The notes below the pieces were generated by a model that had not been told where the DNA came from, did not search any database, and saw nothing but the letters and a program-made list of their open reading frames with translations. The position numbers were made by a program, and so were the translations under genes. A DNA stretch of 64,000 nt from Odobenus rosmarus divergens (Eukaryota > Chordata > Mammalia > Carnivora > Odobenidae): contig NW_004451670.1 in NCBI RefSeq assembly GCF_000321225.1, positions 272,077 through 336,076 of the forward strand, read 5' to 3'. Shown in pieces: positions 44,195 through 55,680 of this stretch; position 1 is the first letter of the stretch, and each line of letters starts with the position of its first letter.

Positions 44195-44310
44195 TTTATA
44201 GATAAGAAACATAAAGTTCATTGAAATTGAATAACTTGTCAAAAAATACCTACCTATCAAATGACAGATCTATCTGACTTCAACATCCACGTTTTTAATC
44301 ATTATCATGT
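44195..44310 (-). repeat. MIR SINE relic
   Basis: TTTTATAGATAAGAAACATA, AAGTTCATTGAAATTGAATA, ACTTGTCAAAAA, CTATCTGACTTCAACATCCA: degenerate reverse MIR. Confidence 0.6.
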
Positions 44311-44349
44311 ACCAGGTTTCTAGGCATGTTCACAGTTATGCTCCCATGG

Positions 44350-44500
44350 CATGTGCAGCAGAAATTTACTGAGCAGCTACAAAGTTCCAGAGGCTATGAT
44401 GTATCTGGGGATACAAAGATGACTAAGACACATTTTCTGCCTGTATTGAGCCAAGAGGCTATTAGAGAAATTCAAAGTCTAATAAGATGTCAAGATTTGC
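44350..44500 (-). repeat. L2 LINE 3' end relic
   Basis: AATTTACTGAGCAGCTACAA, AGTTCCAGAGGCTATGATG, CTGGGGATACAAAGATGACT, AAGACACATTTTCTGCCTGT, in reverse L2 order. Confidence 0.65.
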
Positions 44501-44879
44501 TACTGCTCAAAGGACCATTAAGTAAAAAGAGGGATAATTGGATTTTTTCCCAGAAATTATTTTTTGGGACTTGGAAATCAACCAACACTGCTACAAAGGT
44601 GAAAGTTGTTACATTTATGTAATGATTAAAACTATTTAAAAGATTAAACATATCATTGCTCATTTTTAGTATTAAAATGAATTATTTTCCAGAATATAAA
44701 CAAAAATATTTTCTACTTCAATTTAATTTTTTTTATCATACCAAATCCAGGCCCTTTACGTTGAATTCATGTCAAAACATTTGCAGATCTTTCAGTATAA
44801 AAATTAATTCAAACTCTGTGCACGGGTTCCTTCTTTTTCTTCCAGGAATGCATTTTATGTTTTGTCCATCTGTAAAATA

Positions 44880-45110
44880 GCTACCCATCTTTCAAGACTC
44901 AGTCCAAAGGTCATTTCCAGGAAGACTTTGACTCAAACTCATGTGATTGCCAATGAAACACAACAGAGTCTTTGCTATTTTAGCATATCTACCACTTTAT
45001 TGCACTAATTTGTTTTCAAGTTTCCCTGTACGAGTGTGAAAGCTCCATGAGGGAAGGAGTAATAACTCCTTTGTTTGTATATTTCTCAACACATTCTACA
45101 GTTACATTTC
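44880..45110 (+). repeat. L2 LINE 3' end relic
   Basis: TTCAAGACTCAGTCCAAAGG, TCATTTCCAGGAAGACTTTG, AGCATATCTACCACTTTATT, GTGAAAGCTCCATGAGGGAA, in sense L2 order. Confidence 0.8.
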
Positions 45111-45204
45111 CCATAGAAGACAATTTGTTTTTTAAGTAAATTATTTCTGTTCTAGGTATATATTCTGGAATTCCTCTTCTAAGTTTCTCTAAGTTTATTA
45201 TGTT

Positions 45205-45690
45205 AATATAGGACCTTCATGGAAATGTTCATAGTAGCATTGTCTATGGCTTGAATGCAACCAGTATAAATTGATAGCAAGAGGAGAATTGATAAATTTT
45301 GGTTGAGTCATAAAATAGACTTCTGTGTAGCACAAAGTAGAAATGGATTAGGTATAAATGAGTCAACAAGAATAAAAATAATGAACATAATGTTAAACAC
45401 CAAAAGCAAGTGACAGAAAATAAAATCCAGACCACATCACATATCTGAAGTATAAATAAGTTTATACATATATGATAGAAACATACTATGATGTTGGGAA
45501 TGTTAAATCCCAACAACAGGGTAATAGTTACCTCTGGGTGTTTCAGGGACAAGTGGGTGAAGGTGACTGTGATATAAGAGGGAAAACAGAAGGGTTCAGC
45601 TGGTAGGTGGGGATTTGTTATATTTTACAGCTTTACGATTTTTTTCATGAGTATTTTATAATATATTTTGTAGAAGTTTCACTATTTATT
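45205..45690 (+). repeat. L1M 3' UTR relic
   Basis: AATGTTCATAGTAGCATTGT, TTGATAGCAAGAGGAGAATT, TTTGGTTGAGTCATAAAATA, ACACCAAAAGCAAGTGACAG, AATAGTTACCTCTGGGTGTT, AGTATTTTATAATATATTTT, in sense order of an old L1 3' UTR. Confidence 0.7.
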
Positions 45691-46254
45691 ATGAACTTAA
45701 CTAAGAAATCCAAAACTTAGCAAGAATTTAATTCTCCCTCTCCCTCCCTTTCCCTTTATGATTAGGGAATACCACTAAATGAATATGCTTAGCTACAATT
45801 TATCATGTCTCTCTTTATCCTGTATTTCTTTGGCCATCCATATTCAGCCATGAGACCAGAATTAAGAAAAGAGGTACTAAAACATACAGAAAAGCAGAAA
45901 GACTGTACCTTCTGGTACATAATTTGGGCTGAAGCCTGTGGAAATTGTAAGAAGACACAGAAAAGACACAGGACAGAGCACTCAATTCCAGGTATTCCCT
46001 TTCTAGGGTTTAACTAGGAGATAAATATGTCCATTAAATACAGTGAGGAGAATGCTCTCAGACTGAACAGCTGCCACAAATCATGTTTAGGATTCTGGGA
46101 GTCTTTTAGACTGTCTACAATATCAATCTTCAGCCATGGGGCTAAGGAAAAATTAGAGAATGGGATAATAAACCATAGAGAAAAAAAGAAGGAACCAAAC
46201 AAGCCCTTTCTGGTCTGGGGGGGACCAGATACAGACTTTTCATGATTGATTTTA
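45691..46254. other. Unclassified sequence
   Basis: No family recognised. The upstream half of the 158-codon minus frame (46014-46490) overlaps this stretch, but its recognisable part belongs to the L1 listed next. Confidence 0.4.
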
Positions 46255-47368
46255 AAATAATTAACATCTTTGCTATGTTGTCTTCCAATCCATGAACATG
46301 GTATGTCTCCACATTTATTTAGGTCTTCTTTGATTCCATTCACCAGTGTTGTGGAGTTTTCAGCATTTAAATCTGGAATAAAGTTTTTTGGCTTATGACT
46401 TAAGTATTTCAATTTTTTGAATGCTTGAAAATGGTATTGAGGTTTTAATCTCAATGTACATGTGTTCATTACTAGTTTAGAGAAATACATTTGATTTTTT
46501 TGTCTCTGAGTAAAATAAGCTTCATAAAATAATTTGGGATGTATTCTCTCTTCTATTTGTGGGGGAGATATTGGCGAATTGGTGTTAATCCTTCTTTAAA
46601 CATTTGGTAGAATTCTACAATGAAACTGTTGAGTCTGAATATTTCTTTTTGAGAGTTTTAGAATTATGAATTGAATTTCCTTAATAGTTTTGGGATTGCT
46701 AAGATTATCTATTTCACATTGGGCAAACTGTGGTAGTTTGTGTTTTTTAAGGAACTGATCCATTTAATATGAGTTGACAAATTTATATGTGTAGATTTGT
46801 GCATAGCATTATTTTTTGTATCCTTTTGATGTCTGCAGGATCTGCAGTGACATCTATTGTTTCATTTCTGATATTGGAAATTGTGTCTTCTTTCTTTTTT
46901 TTTTCTTTTGTCAGTGTTGTCAGAGGTTTGCCAATCTCATTCATCTTTTCAAAGAACCAACTCTGTTTCAGTGAATTTCTCTACTATTTCTCTGTTTTTA
47001 ATTTTATTGATTTTATTCATACCTTTATTATTCCTTCCTTTTGCTTGCTTTGTGTTTATTTTGCTCTTGTTATTTTAGGCTCTTGAGGTGAAAGCTTAGA
47101 TTATTGATTTGAGATAGTGTGTTTTCCTAATTACTCATTTAGTGTTATAAATGTCCTCAGCACTACTTCACCATACAAATTTTCATATACTGCATTTTCT
47201 TTTTCATTCACTTCAATGTGTTTTTTTTCTTGAGATTTTCTCTTTGACCTATGGTATACTTAGAAGTATGTTATTTAGTTTCCAAGTAATTGAAGCTTTT
47301 CTGTTATATTTCTGCAATTCATTTTAAGATTGATTCCATTGTGGTCAGAGAAAATACACTGCATTATT

Positions 47369-47392
47369 TGTTTAAATTTAAATTTAAATTTA
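47369..47392. repeat. (TTTAAA)n palindromic run
   Basis: About four units of TTTAAA/AAATTT, self-complementary, inside the L1M relic. Confidence 0.8.
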
Positions 47393-47759
47393 TTGAGGTT
47401 TGTATGTATATCCCAAGACATGGTCTGATTTGGTACATCACTCACAGGCACTTAAACAGAATGTGTTTTCTGCTGATTTTTGATGGAGTTTTCTGTAAAT
47501 GCTGATTAGATACTGTTGGTTGATAGTGCTGTTGAGTTCATCTATATCCTTGCTGGTTTTGTGTCTAGTTTTTGTATCAATTGCTGAGAGATGGTTGTTC
47601 ATGTCATTCACTACAATTGCAGGTTTGTCAATTTTTTGGCATGTACACATTTAGAATTACTATATCTTCTTGATGGGTCAACTGATTTATTATTTATAAC
47701 TTTTTTCTTTGCTCTGAAATCTACTTTATCTGATATTGATATAGCCACTTCTTTCTTTT

Positions 47760-47885
47760 TAAAAAAATTTTTAATTAACATATAATGTATTATTTGTTTC
47801 AGGGGTACAGGTCTGTGATTCATCAGTCTTACACAATTCACAGTGCTCACCATAGTACATACCCTTCCCAATGTCTATCACCCTG
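47760..47885 (-). repeat. Carnivore L1 3' end (lineage A) nested in L1M
   Basis: AATTTTTAATTAACATATAA, TGTATTATTTGTTTCAGGGG, TACAGGTCTGTGATTCATCA, CAGTGCTCACCATAGTACAT, CCAATGTCTATCACCCTGCT. Duplicated CTTTCTTTT-like flanks on both sides. The L1M reading resumes directly after it. Confidence 0.85.
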
Positions 47886-48589
47886 CTCTTTCTTTTGATT
47901 AATACTTGCATGACATATTTTGTCATCTTTATACTTTCAACCTACCTATGTCACCATACTTCAAGTGATTTCTTGTATATAGTATATTGTTGAGTTGTTT
48001 TCTTTAGTCTATTCTGTCAATCTCTGTCATTTAATCTGTGCCCTTGGATCATTTACATTTAATGTGATTATTAACACATTAATGCTTAAGTTTGCCATTT
48101 TATTTTATTTTTGTTCTCTCTGTTTATTATTTGTTTGTTATTTGCTCTTTTATTTTTCCTACCTTTCTGTGGGTTCCTTGAGTCATTTTTAGAATTCCAT
48201 TTTAATTTTTTATAGGGTTTGGAGTATATTTTCCTATAGAGTTCATTTTGCATTTGTCCTAGATACTGAATTATATACAAACAGCTTATTACAGTTTATT
48301 GATATTATTATTTTATAATGTGAGTTCTAGAAGGGAAGTGTAAAAACTGTGGTGAGCAGAAATTATTGTAAAAAACTTGTCTGAGAATTTAACAGCATTA
48401 AAGAAAATTGAAAAGCCCATTAAATTTACAGCAGTAAAACTAAAACTACTGTCATGCACTCCTTGGTAAAATGCAGAGTATACAAAATAAACACAAAGTC
48501 TGAAAGGCATCTGAGAGAAAGGACCTCCAAGGGAACAATATTTAGCTTGGTGGACATTTCATCAGCTGTGGCATATGCAATAAGAGGAT

Positions 48590-48720
48590 GGAATCCATAG
48601 TTAAAATGCTGAGGAAACATAACTGTCAATCTAGAAATCAATATCCAGCCAAATTATAATTAAAGAGTGAGGGTGAGGTAAGGACATTGAAAAACATAGA
48701 GGTGAAGAAAGCTCTGTGTG
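48590..48720 (+). repeat. L1/HAL1-like relic (weak)
   Basis: AAAATGCTGAGGAAACATAA, CTGTCAATCTAGAAATCAAT, ATCCAGCCAAATTATAATTA, GGTGAGGTAAGGACATTG, following the order of an old L1-family segment. The extent is uncertain. Confidence 0.4.
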
Positions 48721-49639
48721 TTTAAGTTACAGTGACTACAGTTTAAATTATGTAGAAGAAATTTCTGAGGGATGAAACTAGTGAAGTATGGATAGTTAAA
48801 TAGAAGCTTAATTGTTTTAGATGATGTAAGATCTTTCTACTATCTTGTTTATGTACACGTAAAAAATTATGAAAAAATTTTGAAAAATATATATCCCTTC
48901 ACCTTTATTTAAGTTGCCATCTAACATTTTTATCTTAAATTTAAATAGTGGCAATACATATTATTCTTGGAGAACTGTATATATTGTCATTTTAAAGTGA
49001 AACTGTTATGCTACAAAGTGAAATGCATGCAGTGTATCCTTAATACCATGAGAGTTTTAGAACTTTCAAGAACTGTGAAGAGTCTGCAGTTTTACCATAC
49101 TCCAAAACTGACACATTAGCTCATTACTGTTTTGGGAATGCTGGCAGAAAACATGGTACTTCTGGATCAGAGACAAAGGGCTTTATGACTTACAGTAAGC
49201 ACACAGCATGATCTTCATGTTTGCATAAGTTTCCCTTGCCTCCTAAGTATGATGTGGAGGCAGGCTCAGTTGGGTACCCTATAATCAGTGGGTCTGTGTT
49301 ACTGCTGATGAGCCCCAAAGTTAGGATGCCCTCTATCTTCTATAAAGGCTGCTGGGATGCCTGCTTAACCTCTGCCCTGGAGGGAGGCATGATCTTTCCG
49401 GGTCAAGAAATCTACCCTCTGCATTGGAGGGTGACCGTCTCTATCATCCAAGGCTATTTGCTATATGCATATTGAACAGATGATTTGGGACAAAAGCCGT
49501 CCATGTCTCTTCATGAGATATGGTATTTCCAATCTTCACGATCTGATCCATGCCTAAGTTCTTCAGCTTCATCTCTAGCTGTTATTCAACAGGCATGTAA
49601 TACGTATCTGCTTGAAATTCCTTAAATAAGCCATGCTCA
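48721..49639. other. Unclassified sequence
   Basis: No gene or family recognised. The 84-codon frame at 49221-49475 has no signature. The first part is AT-rich, the 49200-49460 part closer to balanced composition. Confidence 0.4.
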
Positions 49640-49785
49640 TAATAATAGCGAGTATTTACTGAATTTACAGAATCTTACAAGTGCTTTCCAGAGTTTATCT
49701 GTGGTATTTTTCATAACAACTCAGTCAGGAGTCACTGCCTTAAAAGATAGTTGAAGGAATTGAGACTTTAGGAGATCAGACTGCA
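49640..49785 (-). repeat. MIR SINE relic
   Basis: CGAGTATTTACTGAATTTAC, CAAGTGCTTTCCAGAGTTTA, CATAACAACTCAGTCAGGAG, AAGGAATTGAGACTTTAGGA, in reverse MIR order. Confidence 0.65.
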
Positions 49786-49829
49786 TTCTTAAATGGCTTG
49801 AGTATGAGATTCTTTCTGCATAGAAGTCC

Positions 49830-50330
49830 CTACCCATTTCCAACTCCCTTTAGGCTCCTTTATTTAATTAATCCCTATTCTCAGGTTAAGCTTCAGCTTG
49901 TATGTCACTTCCTTAGGGACTGTTTTTGAATCTCTAGGCCAGTGAGGTATGCCTCTAATGAGCTCCCATCAAATACTCTTACACTGCTTATCACACTGTT
50001 TACATCTGTCTTAGCACTTACCTGTTTTCTTCATTTTATTTATTTATTTTTTAAAGATTTTATTTATTTGAGAGAGAGAGAGAATGGGAGAGAGAGAAAG
50101 CACATAAGAGGGGGGGAGAGTCAGAGGGAGAAGCAGACTCCCTGCCGAGCAGGGAGCCCAATGCGGGACTCGATCCAGGGACCCTGGGATCATGACCTGA
50201 GCCGAAGGCAGTCGCTTAACCAACTGAGCCACCCAGGCGCCCTGTTTTGTTCATTTTAATCTTCTTGACGGCAGGAGAAATGTTTGGCTCATCTTTGTGT
50301 ACTTGTGCCTTATGTTCTATTGGTCATAGC
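49830..50330 (+). repeat. L2 LINE 3' end, interrupted by a SINE
   Basis: TTCAGCTTGTATGTCACTTC, CTTAGGGACTGTTTTTGAAT, ACACTGCTTATCACACTGTT, TCTTAGCACTTACCTGTTTT, then after the SINE TCTTCTTGACGGCAGGAGAA, TGGCTCATCTTTGTGTAC. Confidence 0.75.
50039..50240 (-). repeat. Can-SINE (arctoid type) in L2
   Basis: TTTTTTAAAGATTTTATTTA, GA tract, GAAGCAGACTCCCTGCCGAG, GGATCATGACCTGAGCCGAA, TGAGCCACCCAGGCGC. Flanks CCTGTTTTCTTCATTTTA and CCTGTTTTGTTCATTTTA (50021-50038 and 50241-50258), one mismatch in 18. Confidence 0.96.
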
Positions 50331-50642
50331 AAGAATTTTATAAAAGTCTGCTGGTTGAAGTTGCCTGTATCAGCCCACACTTAGTTTCTGATGAATCTTC
50401 AGTTCCCTATTAGGGCAGAGGACTCTTGGTGTCCCTCTTAAAGGTAAGACATAATATAGCACAGAGGTTGTATAACAAAAACACCTACACAGATATTCCA
50501 TGTAACACAAAATGAATTGAATGGCTTTGATTTAAACATATATTCGTGGTACTATTTGATCTCCAGACTGTGGCTTTTTGAATAGAGAACCAGAATATAT
50601 TTAGCTCTGTATATATTTGTATTTAAATATAATCATTATTAT

Positions 50643-50822
50643 TATTTTTTGAAGATTTTATTTATTTATTCATGAGAGACCGAGAGAGAGAGAGAGAGAG
50701 GCAGAGGGAGAAGCAGGCTTCCCGCTGAGCAGGGAGCCCGATGCGGGACTCGATCCCAGGACCCTGGGATCATGACCTGAGCCGAAGGCAGACGCTTAAC
50801 CATCTGAGCCACCCAGGCACCC
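50643..50822 (-). repeat. Can-SINE, very well preserved
   Basis: TTTTTTGAAGATTTTATTTA, a GA tract, GAAGCAGGCTTCCCGCTGAG, GGATCATGACCTGAGCCGAA, CTGAGCCACCCAGGCACC. A perfect 19-bp target duplication TAAATATAATCATTATTAT lies at 50624-50642 and 50823-50841. Among the youngest insertions here. Confidence 0.97.
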
Positions 50823-50841
50823 TAAATATAATCATTATTAT

Positions 50842-51474
50842 CACATGATTTTTTTCATCATTAAAAATGAAATCACTTGATATTCTTGAAGTGTTATATC
50901 CCATTTAGTGTTGCTCCTTTTATTTCTTTAAGTCCATGTATCATCTCTGGGAAATAGATCCAGGAAATACTAAATATGAAATAAAGCAAACCAAGACCCA
51001 TGAATTTCATTTTATTTCTATTTTTTCACTTCTTATGCCATTGAGCAGAGCATTGATGCTTCTCTTCTCACATTATTATAAAAGTATTCCTTCAGCTTTT
51101 GTAATTTGTATGATGAAGAGAACTACAGATGCAGTTTCTATTACACCCGGTTTCAATAAAACTTGTAGAAATTCGCAGCAGAGCTCTCTTCAAATAGTGA
51201 AACATGCCTTTTGATGTTAATTTGGCAAGACTTACAGAAATCCATTAACCAGTCTTTATCCTACAATTATGCTCTGTATTTTGATTTTTATGTACACTGG
51301 TAAGGATAATGGAATTGGTACAGCCCTACACAGACACTGTTGCACACCTCCTTTCTTCTTCTTTTTTCTTTTTAAGTATCCATGTGTCACAGAATGTGAT
51401 ATTAAAGTTGGTTAGAAAGTGTCAGCCAACCCTGGTGGTGTACATATGTGTGTGGGTGTAATCAAGAGAAATAA
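50842..51474. other. Unclassified sequence
   Basis: No family recognised. The 92-codon frame at 50936-51214 has no signature. Confidence 0.4.
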
Positions 51475-51640
51475 TATTCTAAGTACACAGATCCTGGGGC
51501 CAGAGTGCTTGGGTCCAAAACTGAGCTATGCCACTTACCTGCCAGTTGACTTTATAAAAATTGCCTTAAAGTGTTTTAAGTGATTCAGCTTTTCTCTTTC
51601 TTAAATGGAAAATAAAAATAGTATTTGTCTTCAATATATG
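51475..51640 (+). repeat. MIR SINE relic
   Basis: ACACAGATCCTGGGGCCAGA, GTGCTTGGGTCCAAAACTGA, GCTATGCCACTTACCTGCCA, TCAGCTTTTCTCTTTCTTAA, in sense MIR order including the tRNA-like head. Confidence 0.82.
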
Positions 51641-53635
51641 TGCATGTGTGCATATGCATACACATATAATGTATATACTAAAACCAGACTCAGCACATAA
51701 TTAGTATTAGAAATACTATTTATGATCATTAAAATGTACCATGACTATATATATATCAAGAGGAAGAACACATAGAGGAAAACAAAATATTTCTTCTAGC
51801 TTTTCAACCAGCTCTGTCCCCTTGTGTAGTAACACAGCAACAGCTCTCCATGTTATTTCCAAAAGCCTTCTCTTGGACCAAAGTTTTGTCTCATGACTGA
51901 AACTTTTAATGGAGGCATCAGACAGTGGGTTGATTATTGCAAGTTGGCATCCTCCCTTTGGTTTAAGCAGAGTGCATAACCTGCACAGAAGGGTCAGGTG
52001 GGGAACTGTAAAGAGAAACCCAAATCAAATAATGTTGTAGAATAAGGATCAAAGTGTAACACAATCCACTCCACTTTCCAATCTTGACATCACTTCTTCC
52101 ATGGCCATCTCCCACATGTTTGGAAAGAGTTCCTAATGCTCTCTTTTTTCCATTAGGCGGTCCAGCGACACTTAACTGTCATCATATTTACATCAGTTCA
52201 ATGATGCATTTTCAAAATGCTCAGTTAATAGATTCAACTCTCAGTGCAGTTGAGACATGTTAATTTGATTCTGGTGACTGCTGGTTGGTCGTCGTCTTTC
52301 CTTTGGCGTTCAGGTTAACCTCAGGTCATAGTAGGGATCTCGATCTCAGAAGAGTTCAATTTCTCATTTTGCGATCACTGCTGAAGTGATTCGGAGCCCT
52401 AACAATTTTCCTCTTTAGTGTGAGGTACCATTAACAGAGGCACTCAGTTTGTTCTTTGCCAGGAACTGAGGGTCGGATTAGTTGTATAGCGTATTCTATA
52501 TGGCTTATACTTCAGGCTTCCATGAAACAAAGTCACCACTCAACAGAACGTTAAATTAGCATACTCAGGAAATCAAGAGCTCCCGATGCAATTAGCATAC
52601 AGCTGCTAATTATCAAGTGAAATGCTGCATTGAAGAGGGAAGGGAGTTTGCTGTTGAATTGGGTGATAACATGAAGAGATAATTATTTCAAGCCACTTTA
52701 CTTCAACATTTGGTTATTAAACATATGTTTCTGATTTTCTAATGCAAAATTTTATTGGACAGATATACAAGGCAACTATTTCTTAAAGTACTTTTTAATA
52801 TTACTCAATAAGTTCATTTGAATTGTGTACTGTGGTATATACCTACCTTTGCAAGTAAAAAGTGTTCCCTCATAAAAATTAATGATAACTATTGTTAAGA
52901 TGCTTGATAAGTTACAAAACGCTTTACTATGTGTGGTACACACATAAATAAATAACTCTCAATAATAACTTTATAACAGAACCATCTTCTCCAAATAGGT
53001 GGCCAAGAGTTGTATCTCTATTTCTTTTTTCCTATTTATCACTGTAACACACATCACCTTTTTGTCTTGAAATTGAGTATTTCCCTTCTGAGTTCCCCTG
53101 CCTGGCTCTTCCAAACAGCAAAAGTTGTCTGACAATTTCTAGGGCTTATTTTATGAAAAGGATAATAGACATTTCCAAAGTGTGTTTCTAGAGAAAACCT
53201 CAAGTCTGATCAGTTGAGGGCCGCCTTTGCTCCGTCCTGCCCGGTCTGTTGCTGTTGATGATCTTCCATCATGTGACTTTCCATGCTGCAGCTATGCCTT
53301 TAATTAAGCAGGCTTCGGAGGTACCCCACGCTGGGGTTCCAAGCCACGCCTGTCTTTTTCATATTCATGTGGCTCAGCCACTACTCACAAAAGCATGGGT
53401 CCCCAGGTGGTGTGATTGGGATATGGAAAATATGGAAAAAAGAAAGAAATGTCCATGTCAGGTATGGCGGAAATACAAAGTTTAGGGAAGTATGTGGCAA
53501 TTGATGAGTCTAAATAGATGAACCTGTGGAGGTGTCACATTGTGACTGAATCTTTTAAGCCACGTGTACAATTTTGCATATTCTTTGAGAAATAGGGGAA
53601 ATTTGAAATGTTTTAATACATAGTGGAGTAGCGCT
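51641..53635. other. Repeat-poor stretch containing a candidate enhancer
   Basis: About 2 kb with no recognised transposon. A short CATATG-type microsatellite lies at about 51640-51680. The 52140-52740 part is listed separately. The 78-codon frame at 53249-53485 has no recognisable domain. Confidence 0.5.
52140..52740. promoter_or_regulatory. Candidate conserved non-coding element / enhancer
   Basis: Repeat-free and AT-rich, yet retains about a dozen CpGs (GGCGGTCCAGCGACAC, GGTCGTCGTC, CGATCTC, TTCGGAG, GTCGGA, AACGTT). Homeodomain-type cores cluster at its 3' half: AAATTAGCATAC near 52553, GCAATTAGCATAC near 52588, CTAATTATC near 52607, plus an E-box CAGCTG at about 52600-52605. The palindrome AATTAGCA (52590-52597), 6-base loop, TGCTAATT (52604-52611) is perfect. 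Lack of decay of CpGs and repeat exclusion are typical of constrained regulatory DNA, but no alignment was available, so this is inference. Confidence 0.4.
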
Positions 53636-53639
53636 TTCA

Positions 53640-53850
53640 ACTTTTTACTTAATAGAAGCAATGCAAACTGCTGGGTGGAAAATAGATTAGAAAAGGATAG
53701 ACTGCAGTAAAATGTCCAGACAGGGAGCTATTGCAGTAATCCGTGTGAAAGGTAAGGGTGGAGAAAGAGATGCGTTTGGGCAGATGGGTAAGTGCTGTTC
53801 ACTGAAGTGAGGCCTGCAGGAGAAAGAGTAAGTTATTTTTCTCAATAAAA
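53640..53850 (-). repeat. L2 LINE relic
   Basis: GGTGGAAAATAGATTAGAAA, AGGGAGCTATTGCAGTAATC, CGTGTGAAAGGTAAGGGTGG, AGATGGGTAAGTGCTGTTCA, reverse order of the L2 segment around CAATCCATTCTCCACACTGC. Confidence 0.7.
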
Positions 53851-53984
53851 TGAACCTACAGCATCCTTTCTTACTGAGTCATGGACAAGAAGGCAACAAA
53901 TCCCATATTTATGCATAATCGTTGCATTTTGAGTCCAGCATGATGAAGGATCCTCTTTGCAATGGCAGTTTGGAGTACAATTGA

Positions 53985-54235
53985 ATAATTATAGTCAATA
54001 TTCCAAGGGTTCCAATTACATTTTTGATCTTCAAAACAAGTCGGTAAGGTCAACTGCACATTCTGTTCTCATGTTTTACAAATCTCTTCACTGTACCTGG
54101 GGCAGCTTACTTTACATGCTCCAAATCTAGTAAATACTAACATGCCAAAGCTGGCATTAGAACCCAGATTTTGGATATGAAGCGTCCTTTGCTTTTTACT
54201 CTCTAGTATCACATAGGCTTTCAAAAGCAGAAAGC
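53985..54235 (-). repeat. MIR SINE relic
   Basis: AAAACAAGTCGGTAAGGTCA, TTCTCATGTTTTACAAATCT, GCAGCTTACTTTACATGCTC, CAAATCTAGTAAATACTAAC, AGCTGGCATTAGAACCCAGA, in reverse MIR order. Confidence 0.65.
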
Positions 54236-54588
54236 CGACCCCAAGGTCACACATTTTCTGACTCCATCAAAGACTGAGATGGTCCTATTTAAAGTCTCGC
54301 ACTTGACATTGACATCAATCCAATGTTTTACTATCTTTCATACCAAACCCTCTATCTGTTTTAATCTTTATATGAAAATGTAACTTTATTAATATTTCTT
54401 AGAAAAAAGACTTTTAATTGTACAGTTTCTGTTAGCTATTATTATTCTCAGTGGGAACGAGGAGAAAAAAAATAAATCTCAAGATGTTCCCCCAAAATGG
54501 AGAAAAGAATAAGAAGTCATAGGCTCAGGAACAGCACAGATGAAATTGATGGAGGAGAGGTCAGAGTAAACATGAGTTCAATATTTCT

Positions 54589-54749
54589 TTTCTTTTTAAA
54601 TTTTTATTTAAATTCAATTTAGTTAACATATAGTGTATTTTTGGTTTCAGGGGTAGAATTCAGTGATTCGTCAGTCCTTTATAACACCCAGTGTTCATTC
54701 CATCAGGTGCCCTTCTTAATGCCCATCACCCAATTACCCCACCCCCCCA
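54589..54749 (-). repeat. Carnivore L1 3' end (lineage A)
   Basis: CTTTTTAAATTTTTATTTAA, TAGTTAACATATAGTGTATT, GGTTTCAGGGGTAGAATTCA, CAGTCCTTTATAACACCCAG, TTAATGCCCATCACCCAATT, and a C-rich end. A perfect 11-bp duplication TCAATATTTCT lies at 54578-54588 and 54750-54760. A 160-base truncated insertion. Confidence 0.92.
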
Positions 54750-54927
54750 TCAATATTTCTAAAAAATGCAGAAATGGAGTGCCATTGACAAAAACAGGGG
54801 AACTGGGAGGAGGGACTGCCTTTATAGAGAGATGGGGTATTTGATGTTATACCTGTGAAAATGTACGGAATCTGAAGTTGTGAAGAAACATTAAGTGGAG
54901 AGATGATTAAAATTAAAGACATTTGAG

Positions 54928-55118
54928 GGCGCCTGGGTGGCTCAGTTGGTTGAGCGACTGCCTTCGGCTCAGGCCATGATCCTGGAGTCCCGGGATCCTG
55001 CTCAGCGGGGAGTCTGCTTCTCCCTCTGACCCTCTTCCCTCTTGTGCTCTCTATCTCTCATTCTCTCTCTCTCAAGTAAATAAATAAAATCTTTTAAAAA
55101 ATAAAAAAAATAAAAAAA
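54928..55118 (+). repeat. Can-SINE with internal deletion
   Basis: GGCGCCTGGGTGGCTCAGTT, CTCAGGCCATGATCCTGGAG, then CCCGGGATCCTGCTCAGCGG, which skips about 20 bases (the usual GAGTCCCGCATCGGGCTCC part). Tail AAATAAATAAAATCTTTTAA. The 13-bp duplication AAAGACATTTGAG lies at 54915-54927 and 55119-55131. Confidence 0.96.
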
Positions 55119-55324
55119 AAAGACATTTGAGTCAACTGCACAGAGAGGAAAAAAAGTTTTATTGAGAGACCCAACACCACGGATTGTACCCATTGCTCCA
55201 TTTGGCTTTATTCAAGTTCACTGTCACAATGAACTTACAGATGGTTATTACTACTATCCCATCTTCAAAGGTAACAGTAGTAAGGATGATAGCATCCATG
55301 TAGATTATAGGTTACAATATTCTT

Positions 55325-55510
55325 AGCCTTTTATATTATTAACTCACTCAATACTTAAGAAAGCTTCAGAGACAGGTTCAATTATAATCTCATTTTATAG
55401 ATGAGGACACTGAGGCACACAGATCTTAGTTCTTGCCCAAGATTACCCACCAGCGAATGCTTTTCACAAGATTCAAATTCAGGTTATAAAGCCTCTTCAC
55501 TTAACCAATG
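55325..55510 (-). repeat. MIR SINE relic
   Basis: TTAACTCACTCAATACTTAA, AATCTCATTTTATAGATGAG, GACACTGAGGCACACAGATC, TTGCCCAAGATTACCCACCA, AAATTCAGGTTATAAAGCCT, CTTCACTTAACC. A clear antisense MIR. Confidence 0.85.
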
Positions 55511-55680
55511 GGCTTAACTACCTTTTTATCATAAAGGTGCTAGAGTGATGATTGTAATGGCTTCGTGATTTGTCAAAAATAATGTATCTATGCACAGGAG
55601 AGGCAAGATTAAAAGCCAGTCTTCTTATATGTAAATTTCTTTGTTTTCTTCATTCCTAACACTTGCTCATAAGAACACTT

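Larger units (their letters stand above)
46255..48310 (-). pseudogene. L1M ORF2 relic (reverse transcriptase region)
   Basis: A long antisense L1 block, 5' to 3' from high to low coordinates. On the minus strand the frame at 46014-46490 includes INGIKEDLN-like and DIPCSWIGR residues, typical of the L1 ORF2 segment downstream of the reverse transcriptase core. Nucleotide landmarks agree: TCTTTTCAAAGAACCAACTC near 46945, GGTCAGAGAAAATACACTGC near 47344, TTTACATTTAATGTGATTAT near 48052. Frameshifts and stops throughout, so non-functional. It is interrupted by a younger L1 tail at 47760-47885. Confidence 0.88.

Noticed and set aside
46014..46490. 158-codon minus frame as a gene
   Set aside because: Its recognisable residues are an L1 ORF2 fragment; the rest runs out of the element into unique sequence.
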